Positions 11,399-21,431 are shown, counted from the first letter of the stretch. The stretch is DNA of 33,400 nt from Mycolicibacterium porcinum (GCA_001942045.1 MSTD01000006.1:156422-189821), one strand, 5' to 3'. Numbers and translations: made by a program. The notes: a model not told the origin generated them from the sequence alone.

Positions 11399-12395
11399 AC
11401 CGTCGACCAAAGCCACCGCGTGGGCCATTTTCGACCGCATCGTGGCTGACGCGGCACCGGCGGGCGTGCACACCAATCCCTGGGTGCGGGTGGCTGGCGA
11501 GCTGACGTTCGTGCCCGATTTCCGGGTGCTGCGCAAGCTGCTCGGGGTGCCGTTGTACCTCGATGCGCCGTCGACCACCGGGGTCCCGGCGCTGGCACTC
11601 GACGTCTGGTTGGCGTACGAGCTGCGGCGCGCCGGATTCGATCCGGACGCGGTGTGGCCCAGGGCGACAGATCCGCGGATCATGCCCAGCGCCATCGCCA
11701 GTCTGCTGGAGGCGCTGCCGCAAAAGGAACGCCACCTGATCGAGCAGCGCCTGAAGCGGTCGATGAAAGGCGTTGCCGCTTCGAGCGCCAGCGTGCTGGG
11801 CAAGCACTATATGAAGCAGGTCGACGTGGTGATGTCGGACTGGGACACCGGCCCTGAACTGCTGATCAGTACCAAGCGGATGGATTCCAGCTTCGGCAAG
11901 AACGCCGCCAACCGCGTCGAAGAAAGCTACGGCGACGCCAAGAATCTGCGCCTGCGCCACCCGTTGTCGGCACTCGGATTCGTCTACGGCCTGCGCTCGA
12001 CGATCCTGAGCACCGAACCGGACAAGGCCGAGTGGCTCATCGATCTGCTGGGCAAACTCGGCACCGAAGACGACGCCTATCACGCGGTGGCACTGGTGAT
12101 GATCGACTACGACGCCGACGTCACCGAGTCAGCCGGTGAGGAAGTCGACAGCATCGAAAAGGCCGAGCCCGACACGCTGTTCGAGATCGTCGATGTGGCC
12201 ACGGCCGCCGTCGACGAGGCGCTGGCGGCCCTGCCCGACATCGCAATTCGGCACGACACGGTGCCGCCCGCGCTGCAGCCCTCGCGTTTCCTGGCGACCA
12301 TGGTCAACCGCGTCATCGACACCACGCCGGTAACCCGGCACCGTGAGGCCCGCCGGCGGCGCAACGCACCGTCCGAGCCCGAGCGTCAGGCTTAG
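11388..12395 (+). CDS. Predicted type II restriction endonuclease, PD-(D/E)XK-like
   Basis: A 335-residue protein I take to be the cleaving partner of the upstream methyltransferase. The nuclease-like core is QVDVV (Asp146), ELLISTK (Glu157, Ser161, Lys163) and then SFGKNAANRVEESYGDAKNL. The last segment resembles the SFG-N-NR-EE-G-A stretch of XhoI/PaeR7I-type enzymes as I remember them. The usual (D/E)XK appears here as Ser-Thr-Lys, so the acidic ligand may come from Glu157. GTG 11388 lies inside the end of the methyltransferase gene. The C-terminus is basic. Its stop overlaps the stop of the convergent ABC gene by 4 nt. A nuclease role is well supported by position and core pattern; activity and site are unproven. 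Confidence 0.72.
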   Translation: MPAEPSTKATAWAIFDRIVADAAPAGVHTNPWVRVAGELTFVPDFRVLRKLLGVPLYLDAPSTTGVPALALDVWLAYELRRAGFDPDAVWPRATDPRIMPSAIASLLEALPQKERHLIEQRLKRSMKGVAASSASVLGKHYMKQVDVVMSDWDTGPELLISTKRMDSSFGKNAANRVEESYGDAKNLRLRHPLSALGFVYGLRSTILSTEPDKAEWLIDLLGKLGTEDDAYHAVALVMIDYDADVTESAGEEVDSIEKAEPDTLFEIVDVATAAVDEALAALPDIAIRHDTVPPALQPSRFLATMVNRVIDTTPVTRHREARRRRNAPSEPERQA

Positions 12396-13189
12396 AGCAC
12401 CCGCGAGCTGGCCTTGGCCCGCGCGCTCCATCTGCCGTCCTGGAACCCGACCACCACTGGGTGAGCGAAAGCCTCGCTGACGTGTTCGGTGTTGACCACG
12501 TCGTGGGCCAATCCGCTGGCCACGGTGCGCCCTTCGGCGATCAACAGGGCGTGCGTGGTGCTGGTCGGGAGTTCCTCGAGGTGGTGGGTAACCAGGATCG
12601 AGGCCATGTCCGGATGCGAATCATCTAGGGTGTCAAGGGTTTCCAACAACTGCTCACGAGCGGCCACATCGAGGCCGGTGGTCGGCTCGTCCAGCAGCAA
12701 CAATCGTGGGTCGGCGATGAGCGCCCGGGCGATCAGGGTACGGCCGCGCTCGCCCTGCGACAGCGTCGGCCAGATCGCGTCGGCGCGGGCCGAGAGTCCC
12801 ACGGTGTCGATGAGGTCGTCGGCGCGGCGCACCTGTTCTGGGGTCGGCGTCCAGTGCGCTGCGATGTCGATGGTGGCCGTGATACCGGTGAGCACCACCT
12901 CGCGCACCGTCAGCGGATACTGCAGGCGGTGCCGGGGATTCACGTGACCGATTGAGCGGCGCAGCACGGCCAGGTCGGTACGACCCATCTGACCGCCGAG
13001 CACGTGCACGGTCCCCGTCGTCGGAAACGTCACGGCGGCACAGAAACCCAGCAGCGTGCTCTTGCCGGCACCGTTGGGTCCCAACAGTGCCCAGTGCTCA
13101 CCGGACTGCACGGTCAGTGAGATGCCATCGATGATCTGCTTGCCGTCACGGCGGAAGGTCACATCGGCGATGTCGAGGACCGGGGTCAT
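12392..13189 (-). CDS. ABC transporter ATP-binding protein without a local permease
   Basis: A 265-residue ABC ATPase. Walker A GPNGAGKST is at 37-45, the signature LSQGE at 143-147, Walker B LLLLDE at 163-168, and the switch histidine is in LVTHH. The Q-loop is unusual, lying in VNPRHRLQYPLTVREVV. No membrane-spanning partner or binding protein lies beside it, so it may join a permease from elsewhere or belong to the soluble YlmA/ModF-like ATPases. ATG 13189 overlaps the stop of the GntR-family gene by 4 nt (ATGA), implying an operon with that regulator. The 3' end overlaps the restriction endonuclease gene tail to tail by 4 nt. The substrate is unknown. Confidence 0.85.
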   Translation of the reverse strand: MTPVLDIADVTFRRDGKQIIDGISLTVQSGEHWALLGPNGAGKSTLLGFCAAVTFPTTGTVHVLGGQMGRTDLAVLRRSIGHVNPRHRLQYPLTVREVVLTGITATIDIAAHWTPTPEQVRRADDLIDTVGLSARADAIWPTLSQGERGRTLIARALIADPRLLLLDEPTTGLDVAAREQLLETLDTLDDSHPDMASILVTHHLEELPTSTTHALLIAEGRTVASGLAHDVVNTEHVSEAFAHPVVVGFQDGRWSARAKASSRVL

Positions 13190-13857
13190 GCGAAAGACTC
13201 CTTCAATGAGCTCAAATGGGTTCTGCTGGCAGCCGCGGCGGCCTCTGGATCGCGGGCGATGATCGCGTCGGCGAGCTGCTGGTGCAGAGCGTGATCGCAG
13301 GGTTCGGAGGCGATCGGGCGAATCTTCAGCATGTCGATCATCGCCAGCCGCAGCCGGGGGAGGAACGCGTCGAACAACTGGATCAGCACCTCGTTGTGGG
13401 CCGCGGCGATCACCGTGCGGTGAAATGCCATGTCCGCGTCAACATGATCGGGTACGGACTGACCCAACACGCCGCGGGCAGCCAGGGTGCGGCGGATTGC
13501 CCGCAGATCAGCGGGCGTGCGCCGGGTGGCGGCCAGCGCGGCGGCCTCGGCTTCGATGGCGATGCGAGCTTCGATCACCGACACGATGGTCGCGCGGCGC
13601 AGCACGGTGTCCCAGTCTTCGGCAGCATCCAGGGCGGTGACGAACACCCCGGCACCCTGACGGCTCTCGAGTACGCCTTTGCCGGACAGTTCGCGGATCG
13701 CTTCACGCAAGGTGGAGCGGCCCACACCGAGTTGGGCCGCCAGTGTCGTCTCGCCCGGAAGTCGATGACCCAGCGGCCATTCGCCCTGGCGGATGCGCGT
13801 CAAGAGAAGCTGGGCGGTCTGGGTCGCCAGCGGGTGACGCTGAACTTGGGACGTCAT
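13186..13857 (-). CDS. GntR-family transcriptional regulator (FadR/FCD type)
   Basis: A 223-residue repressor-type protein with an N-terminal winged helix (about residues 8-75, including LPGETTLAAQLGVGRSTLREAIRELSGKGVLESRQGAGVFV) and a helical ligand-binding FCD-like domain (about 85-215; VDADMAFHRTVIAAAHNEVL carries the Asp/His metal-ligand pattern of such domains). ATG 13857 is preferred because the helix-turn-helix begins right after it. The in-frame ATG at 13905 would lie in the promoter/leader region of leuA on the other strand. It is the first gene of a two-gene unit with the ABC ATPase and is divergent from leuL-leuA. It may regulate itself and leuA, but its ligand cannot be told. Confidence 0.85.
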   Translation of the reverse strand: MTSQVQRHPLATQTAQLLLTRIRQGEWPLGHRLPGETTLAAQLGVGRSTLREAIRELSGKGVLESRQGAGVFVTALDAAEDWDTVLRRATIVSVIEARIAIEAEAAALAATRRTPADLRAIRRTLAARGVLGQSVPDHVDADMAFHRTVIAAAHNEVLIQLFDAFLPRLRLAMIDMLKIRPIASEPCDHALHQQLADAIIARDPEAAAAASRTHLSSLKESFA

Positions 13858-13865
13858 CAAAACCT

Positions 13866-13903
13866 GTCTACTTGTCTGAGGAGTTGTGTATAGTCTACCC
13901 ATC
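13866..13903 (+). promoter_or_regulatory. Divergent promoter region for leuL-leuA and the GntR gene
   Basis: TATAGT (13889-13894) is a good -10 on the plus strand, placing transcription start near 13901-13904, at the leader-peptide ATG. On the minus strand TAGACT (13897-13892) is a candidate -10 for the GntR gene, so the two promoters overlap. Two direct copies of GTCTAC start at 13866 and 13893, 27 bp apart, a possible regulator site. No strong -35 is seen for either. Inference by inspection. Confidence 0.45.
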
Positions 13904-13945
13904 ATGACGCGCGTCCTGCTCCTTAGCCGCCGCGGCGGGGCCTGA
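13904..13945 (+). CDS. leuL: Leucine leader peptide of the leuA attenuator
   Basis: A 13-codon reading frame, [13 protein letters not shown] then TGA, with three consecutive leucine codons (CTG CTC CTT, 13916-13924). It begins 9 nt after the TATAGT -10, so its mRNA is nearly or fully leaderless. It is followed directly by a set of competing hairpins and then by leuA. Leader peptides with a run of codons for the pathway's end product are the hallmark of ribosome-mediated attenuation, and leucine leaders of this style are known before actinobacterial leuA genes. It has no function as a protein other than sensing charged tRNA-Leu. Its small size limits certainty. Confidence 0.72.
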   Translation: MTRVLLLSRRGGA

Positions 13946-14010
13946 ATCGACCGGCCCCCTGCCGTGGGGCTTTGTCGCGCCGGTCGAAACTCACTCCGAC
14001 CGAAGGCACC
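13937..14010 (+). promoter_or_regulatory. Attenuator: mutually exclusive hairpins before leuA
   Basis: Three pairings compete. (a) GGGGCC 13937-13942 with GGCCCC 13953-13958. (b) CGACCGGC 13948-13955 with GCCGGTCG 13979-13986, extended inside by CCCC 13956-13959 with GGGG 13966-13969. (c) CGGTCG 13981-13986 with CGACCG 13997-14002. Pairing (c) ends one base before AAGG (14003-14006), the likely ribosome site of leuA. A ribosome stalled on the leucine codons would favour (b), freeing the leuA site; a ribosome reaching the leader stop would mask the left arm of (b) and allow (c). No U tract follows, so control of translation fits better than classical termination. The base pairing is seen; the mechanism is inferred. 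Confidence 0.62.
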
Positions 14011-14013
14011 CTC

Positions 14014-15762
14014 ATGACCACGTCAGCATTTCCCACCATCGATACCCCAGCCGGGCAGGTCCCGGCGAACGCGCCGGCCTGGAACCGGCAGCGCCACTCC
14101 CAGATGCCGTCGCATCGCTACGCGTCCGTCTACGACCGCGTCGAAGTTCCTCTCGTTCAACGAGATTGGCCCACGGCTCGGATAGTCGCCGCACCGCTAT
14201 GGGTGCCGGTGGATCTGCGTGACGGCAATCAGGCCCTGGCCGAGCCCATGGATCCGGGCCGTAAGCGCCGCTTCTTCGAGCTGCTGGTGGCCATGGGCTA
14301 CAAGGAGATCGAAGTGGGCTACCCGTCGGCCTCCCAGACCGACTTCGACTTCGTGCGGCTGCTGGCCGAATCCGACATCGCCCCGCCCGATGTCACCATC
14401 GTGGTGTTCGTTCCGGCACGCCGCGACCTGATCGAGCGCACCGTGGACTCGGTCCGAGGGATCAGCAATGACGTCGTCATCCACATGTGCACCGCGACCG
14501 CGCCCACCTGGCGCGATGTCGTTCTGGGCAAGGACCGTGCCGAGCTGCGGGACCTGATCCTGGCGGGCGCGCGCGACGTCCTCGAATTCACTGACGGCAT
14601 GCCGAATGTGCGGTTCGAATTCTCCCCGGAGGTGTTCAACCTCACCGAGCCCGACTATGTGCTGGAGCTGTGCGATGCGGTGACCGAACTGTGGCAGGCC
14701 ACCCCGGAGCGTCCGGTCATCCTCAACCTGCCGGCCACCGTCGAGATCGCCACCCCGAACGTCTATGCCGACCAGATCGAGTACATGCACCGCAACGTAT
14801 CTCGTCGCGACAGCGTCATCCTGTCGGTGCACCCACACAACGACCGGGGGACCGGCATCGCCTGCGCCGAGCTCGCGGTACTGGCCGGAGCACAGCGGGT
14901 GGAGGGCTGCGTGTTCGGCAACGGCGAACGCACCGGCAACGTCGACATCGCCACGCTCGCGCTGAATCTGCATGCCCAGGGCGTGGATCCGATGATCGAC
15001 TTCTCCGACATCGACGAGATCGCGCGTACAGTCAGTCACTGCACCCGCATGCCGATCCATGAACGCCACCCCTACGTGGGAGACATGGTGCATACGGCGT
15101 TCTCCGGCACCCACCAGGACGCGATCAAGAAGGGCTTCGCCGAACATCGCGCCAGGGCCGCGGCCACGGGACGTCCAGAGAACGAAATCGATTGGCGGGT
15201 CCCGTATCTGCCGATCGACCCGGCCGACATCGGCCGCACCTACGACGCGGTGATCCGGGTGAACTCACAGTCCGGCAAGGGCGGAATCGCCTACCTGCTG
15301 GCCACCGATTACGGGTTGGAACTGCCGCGCCGCTTGCAGATCGACTTCGCCCGCCACGTCCAGGAGCACACCGACGAAAGCGGTTCTGAGGTCACCGCCG
15401 CAGAACTGTTCGACCTGTTCGAGGCGACCTATCTCGACGCAGCAGGGCCCGTGCAACTCAAGGACTGGCACACCGGCGGCGACGGCCCCGCCGCGGTCAC
15501 CGACCTCACGCTGGTGTGCGACGGGCGCACCGTGGCCAGCAGTCATCGCGGCGTGGGGCCGGTCGACGCGCTGTGCGCCGCACTCGAGGAGATCGGCCAT
15601 CCGATCGAGGTGCTGAGCCTGACCCAGCAGTCGATCGGCAGCACCGCCGTCAGCTACCTCGAATACCGGTCGGCCGGTCAGACCGGCTGGGCATGCGGCC
15701 GCAGCGACTCCGTGCTCGCGGCGTCAATGGCGGCGGTCCTGCGGGCGGTCAACGCGCCTTGA
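14014..15762 (+). CDS. leuA: 2-Isopropylmalate synthase
   Basis: LeuA condenses acetyl-CoA with 2-oxoisovalerate, the first committed step of leucine synthesis. The 582-residue protein has the family's [10 protein letters not shown] motif, [14 protein letters not shown], the metal-binding [16 protein letters not shown], and NSQSGKGG before the C-terminal regulatory (LeuA dimer/leucine-binding) domain at about 450-582. It lacks the tandem 19-residue repeats known in some M. tuberculosis LeuA proteins and is clearly divergent from that sequence. ATG 14014 follows AAGG at a 7-nt distance. Upstream lie the leucine leader and attenuator. In M. tuberculosis leuA sits near ask, not here, so this may be a second or relocated copy. 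Its 3' end overlaps bcpB tail to tail by 14 nt. Confidence 0.9.
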   Translation: MTTSAFPTIDTPAGQVPANAPAWNRQRHSQMPSHRYASVYDRVEVPLVQRDWPTARIVAAPLWVPVDLRDGNQALAEPMDPGRKRRFFELLVAMGYKEIEVGYPSASQTDFDFVRLLAESDIAPPDVTIVVFVPARRDLIERTVDSVRGISNDVVIHMCTATAPTWRDVVLGKDRAELRDLILAGARDVLEFTDGMPNVRFEFSPEVFNLTEPDYVLELCDAVTELWQATPERPVILNLPATVEIATPNVYADQIEYMHRNVSRRDSVILSVHPHNDRGTGIACAELAVLAGAQRVEGCVFGNGERTGNVDIATLALNLHAQGVDPMIDFSDIDEIARTVSHCTRMPIHERHPYVGDMVHTAFSGTHQDAIKKGFAEHRARAAATGRPENEIDWRVPYLPIDPADIGRTYDAVIRVNSQSGKGGIAYLLATDYGLELPRRLQIDFARHVQEHTDESGSEVTAAELFDLFEATYLDAAGPVQLKDWHTGGDGPAAVTDLTLVCDGRTVASSHRGVGPVDALCAALEEIGHPIEVLSLTQQSIGSTAVSYLEYRSAGQTGWACGRSDSVLAASMAAVLRAVNAP

Positions 15763-16213
15763 GCAGCTCCAGCGCCTTGTCGGCGTGGGTGTCCATGCTG
15801 ATCTCGCTGGAGATCACCCCGAGCACGGTGCGGTCGGTGTCGATGACGAATGTGGTCCGCTTGACCGGCATGAGCTTGCCGAGCAGGCCACGTTTCACCC
15901 CGAACTGGGCGGCCACCTTGCCGTCGGCGTCCGACAGCAGCGGGTAGTCGAAGTTCTGGATGTCGGCGAACTTGGCCTGCTTGGCGACCGGGTCGGTGCT
16001 GATACCGACCCGGCTCGCGCCGGCCGCAGCGAACTCGGCGGCTAGATCCCGGAAGTGACAGGCCTCTTTGGTGCACCCCGGAGTCATCGCCGCCGGATAG
16101 AAGAACAGCACCACGGGGCCCTCGGTGAGCAGGCTGGTCAGGCTGCGGATCGTGCCGGTCTGGTCCGGCAGTTCGAACTCGGCAACGGTGTCACCCGTCT
16201 TGAGGGATGTCAT
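15749..16213 (-). CDS. bcpB: Peroxiredoxin of the bacterioferritin comigratory protein (BCP/PrxQ) type
   Basis: A 154-residue thiol peroxidase that reduces hydrogen peroxide and organic hydroperoxides in the cytoplasm. The active-site segment [20 protein letters not shown] carries the peroxidatic Cys47 and, five residues on, Cys52 in the resolving position of alpha-helix-type PrxQ. Thr44 and Pro45 of the TPxxC motif are present. Length and the end LLSDADGK...FGVKRG...RTTFVID are normal. ATG 16213 faces trpE across a 63-bp divergent gap. It corresponds to Rv1608c, which sits beside trpE in M. tuberculosis too. Its last codons overlap the end of leuA on the opposite strand. Confidence 0.93.
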   Translation of the reverse strand: MTSLKTGDTVAEFELPDQTGTIRSLTSLLTEGPVVLFFYPAAMTPGCTKEACHFRDLAAEFAAAGASRVGISTDPVAKQAKFADIQNFDYPLLSDADGKVAAQFGVKRGLLGKLMPVKRTTFVIDTDRTVLGVISSEISMDTHADKALELLKAR

Positions 16214-16276
16214 GGCTGGCTACGCTACGCCGTCTGCATGGCAGGACGGTGGCCCCGATCTGGGAGGATTGATCCC

Positions 16277-17836
16277 GTGCAAACCACAGCCACCCACGCA
16301 CCGGGATCCTCGGGCGCCGGCTCATCGCTTGCGGTCACCACGTCGCGCGAGGATTTCCGGGCGCTCGCCGCCGAGCACCGGGTCGTGCCGGTGACCCGCA
16401 AGGTCCTGGCCGACAGCGAGACACCGCTGTCGGCGTACCGCAAGCTCGCCGCCAACCGGCCGGGCACGTTCCTGCTCGAATCCGCCGAGAACGGCCGTTC
16501 GTGGTCGCGTTGGTCGTTCATCGGCGCCGGCGCCCCTTCTGCCCTGACGGTGCGCGACAACGAAGCGGTGTGGCTGGGCACCGCGCCCAAGGATGCGCCC
16601 AGCGGCGGTGAGCCGTTGGCCGCACTGCGCGCCACCCTGGATCTGTTGCAGACCGAGGCCATGCCGGACCTGCCGCCGCTGTCGTCGGGGTTGGTCGGGT
16701 ACTTCGCCTATGACATGGTGCGCCGCCTGGAGCGGCTGCCGGAGCTGGCGGTCGACGACCTCGGCCTGCCGGACATGGTGCTGCTGCTGGCCACCGACAT
16801 CGCTGCCGTCGACCACCACGAGGGCACCATCACCCTCATCGCCAACGCGGTGAACTGGAACGGCACCGACGAGCGCGTCGACGAGGCCTATGACGACGCG
16901 GTGGCCCGGCTGGATGTGATGACCGCCGCCCTCGGCCAGCCGCTGCCGTCGACAGTCGCCACCTTCAGCAGGCCCGCACCCGAGCACCGCGCGCAGCGCA
17001 CGGTGGAGGAATACACGGCGATCGTGGAGAAGCTGGTCGGCGACATCGAGGCCGGCGAAGCCTTCCAGGTGGTGCCGTCGCAGCGGTTCGAGATGGACAC
17101 CGCTGCGGATCCCCTCGACGTGTACCGGATGCTGCGGGTGACCAACCCCAGCCCGTACATGTACCTGCTCAATGTGCCCGATGCCGGTGGCGGGCTTGAC
17201 TTTTCGGTCGTCGGCTCCAGCCCGGAGGCGCTGGTCACCGTGAAGGACGGACGGGCCACCACGCACCCGATCGCCGGAACCCGGTGGCGCGGCAGCACCG
17301 AGGAAGAAGATGTGCTGCTGGAAAAGGAACTCCTGGCCGACGAAAAGGAACGTGCCGAGCACCTGATGCTCGTCGATCTGGGCCGCAACGACCTGGGACG
17401 GGTGTGCCGGCCCGGCACGGTGCGGGTCGAGGACTACAGCCACATCGAGCGCTACAGCCACGTCATGCACCTGGTATCCACGGTGACCGGCGAGCTGGCC
17501 GAGGGGAAGACCGCGCTGGACGCGGTGACGGCATGCTTCCCGGCCGGCACCCTGTCAGGTGCGCCGAAGGTGCGGGCCATGGAGTTGATCGAGGAGGTCG
17601 AGAAGACCCGACGGGGCCTGTACGGCGGGGTGCTCGGATACCTCGATTTCGCGGGCAACGCCGACTTCGCCATCGCCATCCGGACCGCACTGATGCGCAA
17701 CGGCATCGCCTACGTACAGGCCGGCGGGGGAGTCGTGGCCGACTCCAACGGCCCCTACGAGTACAACGAGTCGGCAAACAAGGCCAAAGCCGTGCTCAAC
17801 GCCATCGCTGCCGCCGACACATTGGCCGAGCCGTGA
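16277..17836 (+). CDS. trpE: Anthranilate synthase component I
   Basis: TrpE makes anthranilate from chorismate with ammonia supplied by a glutamine amidotransferase (TrpG/PabA), which is not in this window. The 519-residue protein has the N-terminal [16 protein letters not shown] motif that forms the tryptophan feedback site. The chorismate-binding domain includes [46 protein letters not shown] and [21 protein letters not shown] 16277 is preceded by GGGAGG at a 9-nt distance; the upstream open frame is shadow. The 63-bp gap to bcpB contains a possible -10 (TACGCT, 16221-16226) but no peptide rich in tryptophan codons, so no trp attenuator is evident. The stop overlaps the next gene by 4 nt. 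Confidence 0.96.
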   Translation: MQTTATHAPGSSGAGSSLAVTTSREDFRALAAEHRVVPVTRKVLADSETPLSAYRKLAANRPGTFLLESAENGRSWSRWSFIGAGAPSALTVRDNEAVWLGTAPKDAPSGGEPLAALRATLDLLQTEAMPDLPPLSSGLVGYFAYDMVRRLERLPELAVDDLGLPDMVLLLATDIAAVDHHEGTITLIANAVNWNGTDERVDEAYDDAVARLDVMTAALGQPLPSTVATFSRPAPEHRAQRTVEEYTAIVEKLVGDIEAGEAFQVVPSQRFEMDTAADPLDVYRMLRVTNPSPYMYLLNVPDAGGGLDFSVVGSSPEALVTVKDGRATTHPIAGTRWRGSTEEEDVLLEKELLADEKERAEHLMLVDLGRNDLGRVCRPGTVRVEDYSHIERYSHVMHLVSTVTGELAEGKTALDAVTACFPAGTLSGAPKVRAMELIEEVEKTRRGLYGGVLGYLDFAGNADFAIAIRTALMRNGIAYVQAGGGVVADSNGPYEYNESANKAKAVLNAIAAADTLAEP

Positions 17837-18441
17837 CGCGGGCGGCGCAGGCGTCGTTCGTCGTCGCCGCGGTGGCGCTGTGGGTGGCATCGCGGATGAC
17901 CTGGGTCCAGGTGAGTTCGGCTGACGGGCTCGGCCAGCCCAAGACCACGACGCTCACGGGCGCGTCGTGGTCCACCGCGTTGATTCCGCTGGCGTTGCTG
18001 GTGCTGGCTGCCGCGGTGGCTGCGCTGGCGGTACACGGCTGGGCGCTGCGCTTGCTGGCGCTGCTGATCGCCGTGGCCAGTGCGGGCATGGGCTACCTGG
18101 CGATCAGCCTGTGGGTGATCAAGGACGTCGCTGTGCGGGCCGCTGACCTGGCAGAAGTGCCGCTAGCGCAGTTGACCGCGACCAGCCGCTCCTATGGGGG
18201 CGCAGTCCTGACCCTGGTGGCCGCGGTGTGTGCGCTGGCCGGTGCGGTGATGCTCATGCGCTCGGCCAACGGCACGAAGCGCAGCATTGCCGGGCGGTAC
18301 GCGGCGCCGGCGGCCCGGCGGGAGGCGGCCAAGAGTGACGACAGCGGCGAGCCGATGTCGGAGCGGATGCTCTGGGATGCGCTGGACGAGGGACATGATC
18401 CGACCGGCGACGGCGGCGATCCGGACAATAAGGGCCGGTGA
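17833..18441 (+). CDS. Trp-operon-associated membrane protein (TIGR02234 family)
   Basis: A 202-residue membrane protein that sits between trpE and trpC in many actinobacteria (Rv1610 in M. tuberculosis). It has four hydrophobic segments: around residues 5-22, 48-68, 70-92 and 118-140, with a short extracytoplasmic loop after the first. The C-terminal tail of about 60 residues is polar and rich in Asp, Gly and Arg, and includes [16 protein letters not shown] 17833 overlaps the trpE stop by 4 nt (GTGA), which supports coupling to trpE. No catalytic motif is visible and no function is established for the family; its constant place suggests a role in tryptophan metabolism or transport. Confidence 0.85.
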   Translation: MTRAAQASFVVAAVALWVASRMTWVQVSSADGLGQPKTTTLTGASWSTALIPLALLVLAAAVAALAVHGWALRLLALLIAVASAGMGYLAISLWVIKDVAVRAADLAEVPLAQLTATSRSYGGAVLTLVAAVCALAGAVMLMRSANGTKRSIAGRYAAPAARREAAKSDDSGEPMSERMLWDALDEGHDPTGDGGDPDNKGR

Positions 18442-18524
18442 ATGGTGAAGGTGTGGCGACGGCTACCCTTCCAGGGAGGGCAACCGGGACCGGCCCGGAG
18501 GCACCAGAAAGGAACCGACGGGCG

Positions 18525-19343
18525 ATGAGTTCGGCCACAGTGCTCGACTCCATTATCGAGGGAGTCCGCGCCGACGTTGCCGCCCGCGAGGCCGTTATCA
18601 GCTTGGCTGATATCAAGGCGCGGGCCCAGGACGCACCTCCGCCGCTCAACGTGATGGCAGCGTTGCGGGAACCGGGAATTGCCGTGATCGCCGAAGTGAA
18701 GCGGGCAAGCCCGTCGCGGGGCGAGCTGGCCAACATCGCCGACCCGGCGCAGTTGGCGCAGGCCTACCAGGCCGGCGGTGCGCGGATCATCAGCGTGCTC
18801 ACCGAGCAGCGCCGGTTCAACGGCTCACTCGCCGATCTGGACGCGGTGCGGGCAGCGGTGTCAATCCCGGTGTTGCGCAAGGACTTTATCGTCAAGCCCT
18901 ACCAGATCCATGAGGCTAGGGCCCACGGCGCCGACCTGCTGCTGCTCATCGTGGCGGCCCTCGAGCAGCCGGTGCTGGAATCACTGCTGGAGCGGACGGA
19001 ATCCCTCGGGATGACCGCGCTTGTGGAGGTGCACACCGAAGAGGAGGCCGACCGGGCGTTGCAGGCCGGGGCCAAGTTGATCGGCGTCAATGCCCGCGAC
19101 CTCAAGACCCTGGAAGTCGACCGCGACTGCTTCGCGCGCATCGCGCCGGGGCTGCCCAGCGACGTCATCCGCGTCGCCGAGTCCGGGGTCCGTGGAACCG
19201 CTGACCTGCTGGCGTACGCCGGCGCGGGTGCAGATGCCGTGCTGGTCGGTGAAGGCCTGGTGACCAGCGGGGATCCCCGCAGTGCGGTCGCCGATCTGGT
19301 CACCGCCGGTACGCACCCGTCCTGCCCGAAACCGGCTCGCTGA
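18525..19343 (+). CDS. trpC: Indole-3-glycerol phosphate synthase
   Basis: TrpC closes the indole ring from CdRP, the fourth pathway step. The 272-residue barrel has [13 protein letters not shown] (catalytic lysine and phosphate loop), [33 protein letters not shown] and the C-terminal phosphate-binding AESGVRG...VLVGEGLV. It is monofunctional, without a fused TrpF. ATG 18525 is chosen because it gives the orthologue length and follows AGAAAGGAA; the frame is open to 18438 but that stretch is not protein-like. A gap of 83 nt separates it from the TIGR02234 gene, the longest inside the trp cluster. Confidence 0.95.
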   Translation: MSSATVLDSIIEGVRADVAAREAVISLADIKARAQDAPPPLNVMAALREPGIAVIAEVKRASPSRGELANIADPAQLAQAYQAGGARIISVLTEQRRFNGSLADLDAVRAAVSIPVLRKDFIVKPYQIHEARAHGADLLLLIVAALEQPVLESLLERTESLGMTALVEVHTEEEADRALQAGAKLIGVNARDLKTLEVDRDCFARIAPGLPSDVIRVAESGVRGTADLLAYAGAGADAVLVGEGLVTSGDPRSAVADLVTAGTHPSCPKPAR

Positions 19344-19380
19344 ACCAGTCAATGAGCCGCTTGTACGAAAAGACACTTTG

Positions 19381-20642
<1,262 letters not shown>

Positions 20643-20646
<4 letters not shown>

Positions 20647-21431
20647 GCCGGCTGGCGGAGTTGTTCGACGGCTGCCGCGCCGAGGGCCGTGCCGCGCTCA
20701 TCGGCTACCTGCCCACCGGGTTCCCGGACGTGCAGACCTCCATCGCGGCGATGACGGCGTTGGTCGAATCCGGTTGCGATCTGGTGGAAGTCGGGGTGCC
20801 GTACTCGGATCCCGGGATGGACGGACCAACGATCGCCGCTGCCACCGAGGCGGCGCTGGCCGGCGGCGTGCGGGTGCGCGACACCCTCGCCGCGGTTGAA
20901 GCGATCAGCAACGCCGGCGGCCGCGCGGTGGTGATGACCTACTGGAACCCGGTGCTGCGCAAGGGTGTTGACACATTCGCCCGCGACCTGGCGTCCGCCG
21001 GTGGATACGGTCTGATCACCCCCGATCTGATCCCCGAGGAAGCCGTCGACTGGATCGCCGCATCCGAGGAACACAATCTCGACCGGATCTTCCTGGTCGC
21101 CCCGTCCTCGACGCCGGAGCGGCTCGCGGCGACGGTGAACGCATCCCGCGGCTTCGTCTACGCCGCGTCGACGATGGGCGTCACCGGGGCGCGAGATGTG
21201 GTCTCGAACGCGGCGCCGGAGTTGGTCCGCCGCGTCAAGGAAGTTTCCGACATCCCGGTCGGGGTGGGTTTGGGCGTGCGTTCCGGAGCACAGGCGGCCG
21301 AGATCGGCGCGTACGCAGACGGAGTCATCGTCGGGTCGGCCCTGGTGTCGGCCTTGGGCGAGGGGTTGGACGCGGTGCGTCGCCTCACCGAAGAACTGGC
21401 CAACGGCGTTAGGCAGAGGATTTCAGCTTGA
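20643..21431 (+). CDS. trpA: Tryptophan synthase alpha chain
   Basis: TrpA cleaves indole-3-glycerol phosphate and passes indole to TrpB through a tunnel. The 262-residue barrel has the catalytic Glu49 in [11 protein letters not shown] and Asp60 in MDGPTIA, with the same numbering as the Salmonella enzyme. [36 protein letters not shown] (loop 6) and [15 protein letters not shown] are also present. ATG 20643 overlaps the trpB stop. The M. tuberculosis protein has several more N-terminal residues, but no good start lies further upstream here except within trpB. Its stop overlaps the TTG start of lgt by 4 nt, tying lipoprotein modification to the trp transcript. Confidence 0.96.

Noticed and set aside
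16214..16276. Possible tryptophan leader peptide before trpE
   Set aside because: The only short frame there has one tryptophan codon and runs in frame into trpE. No alternative hairpins were found.
18442..18528. 28-codon frame between the TIGR02234 gene and trpC, its stop overlapping the trpC ATG
   Set aside because: It contains only one tryptophan codon and no clear ribosome site. The overlap with trpC could be chance, and there is no sign of an attenuator hairpin.
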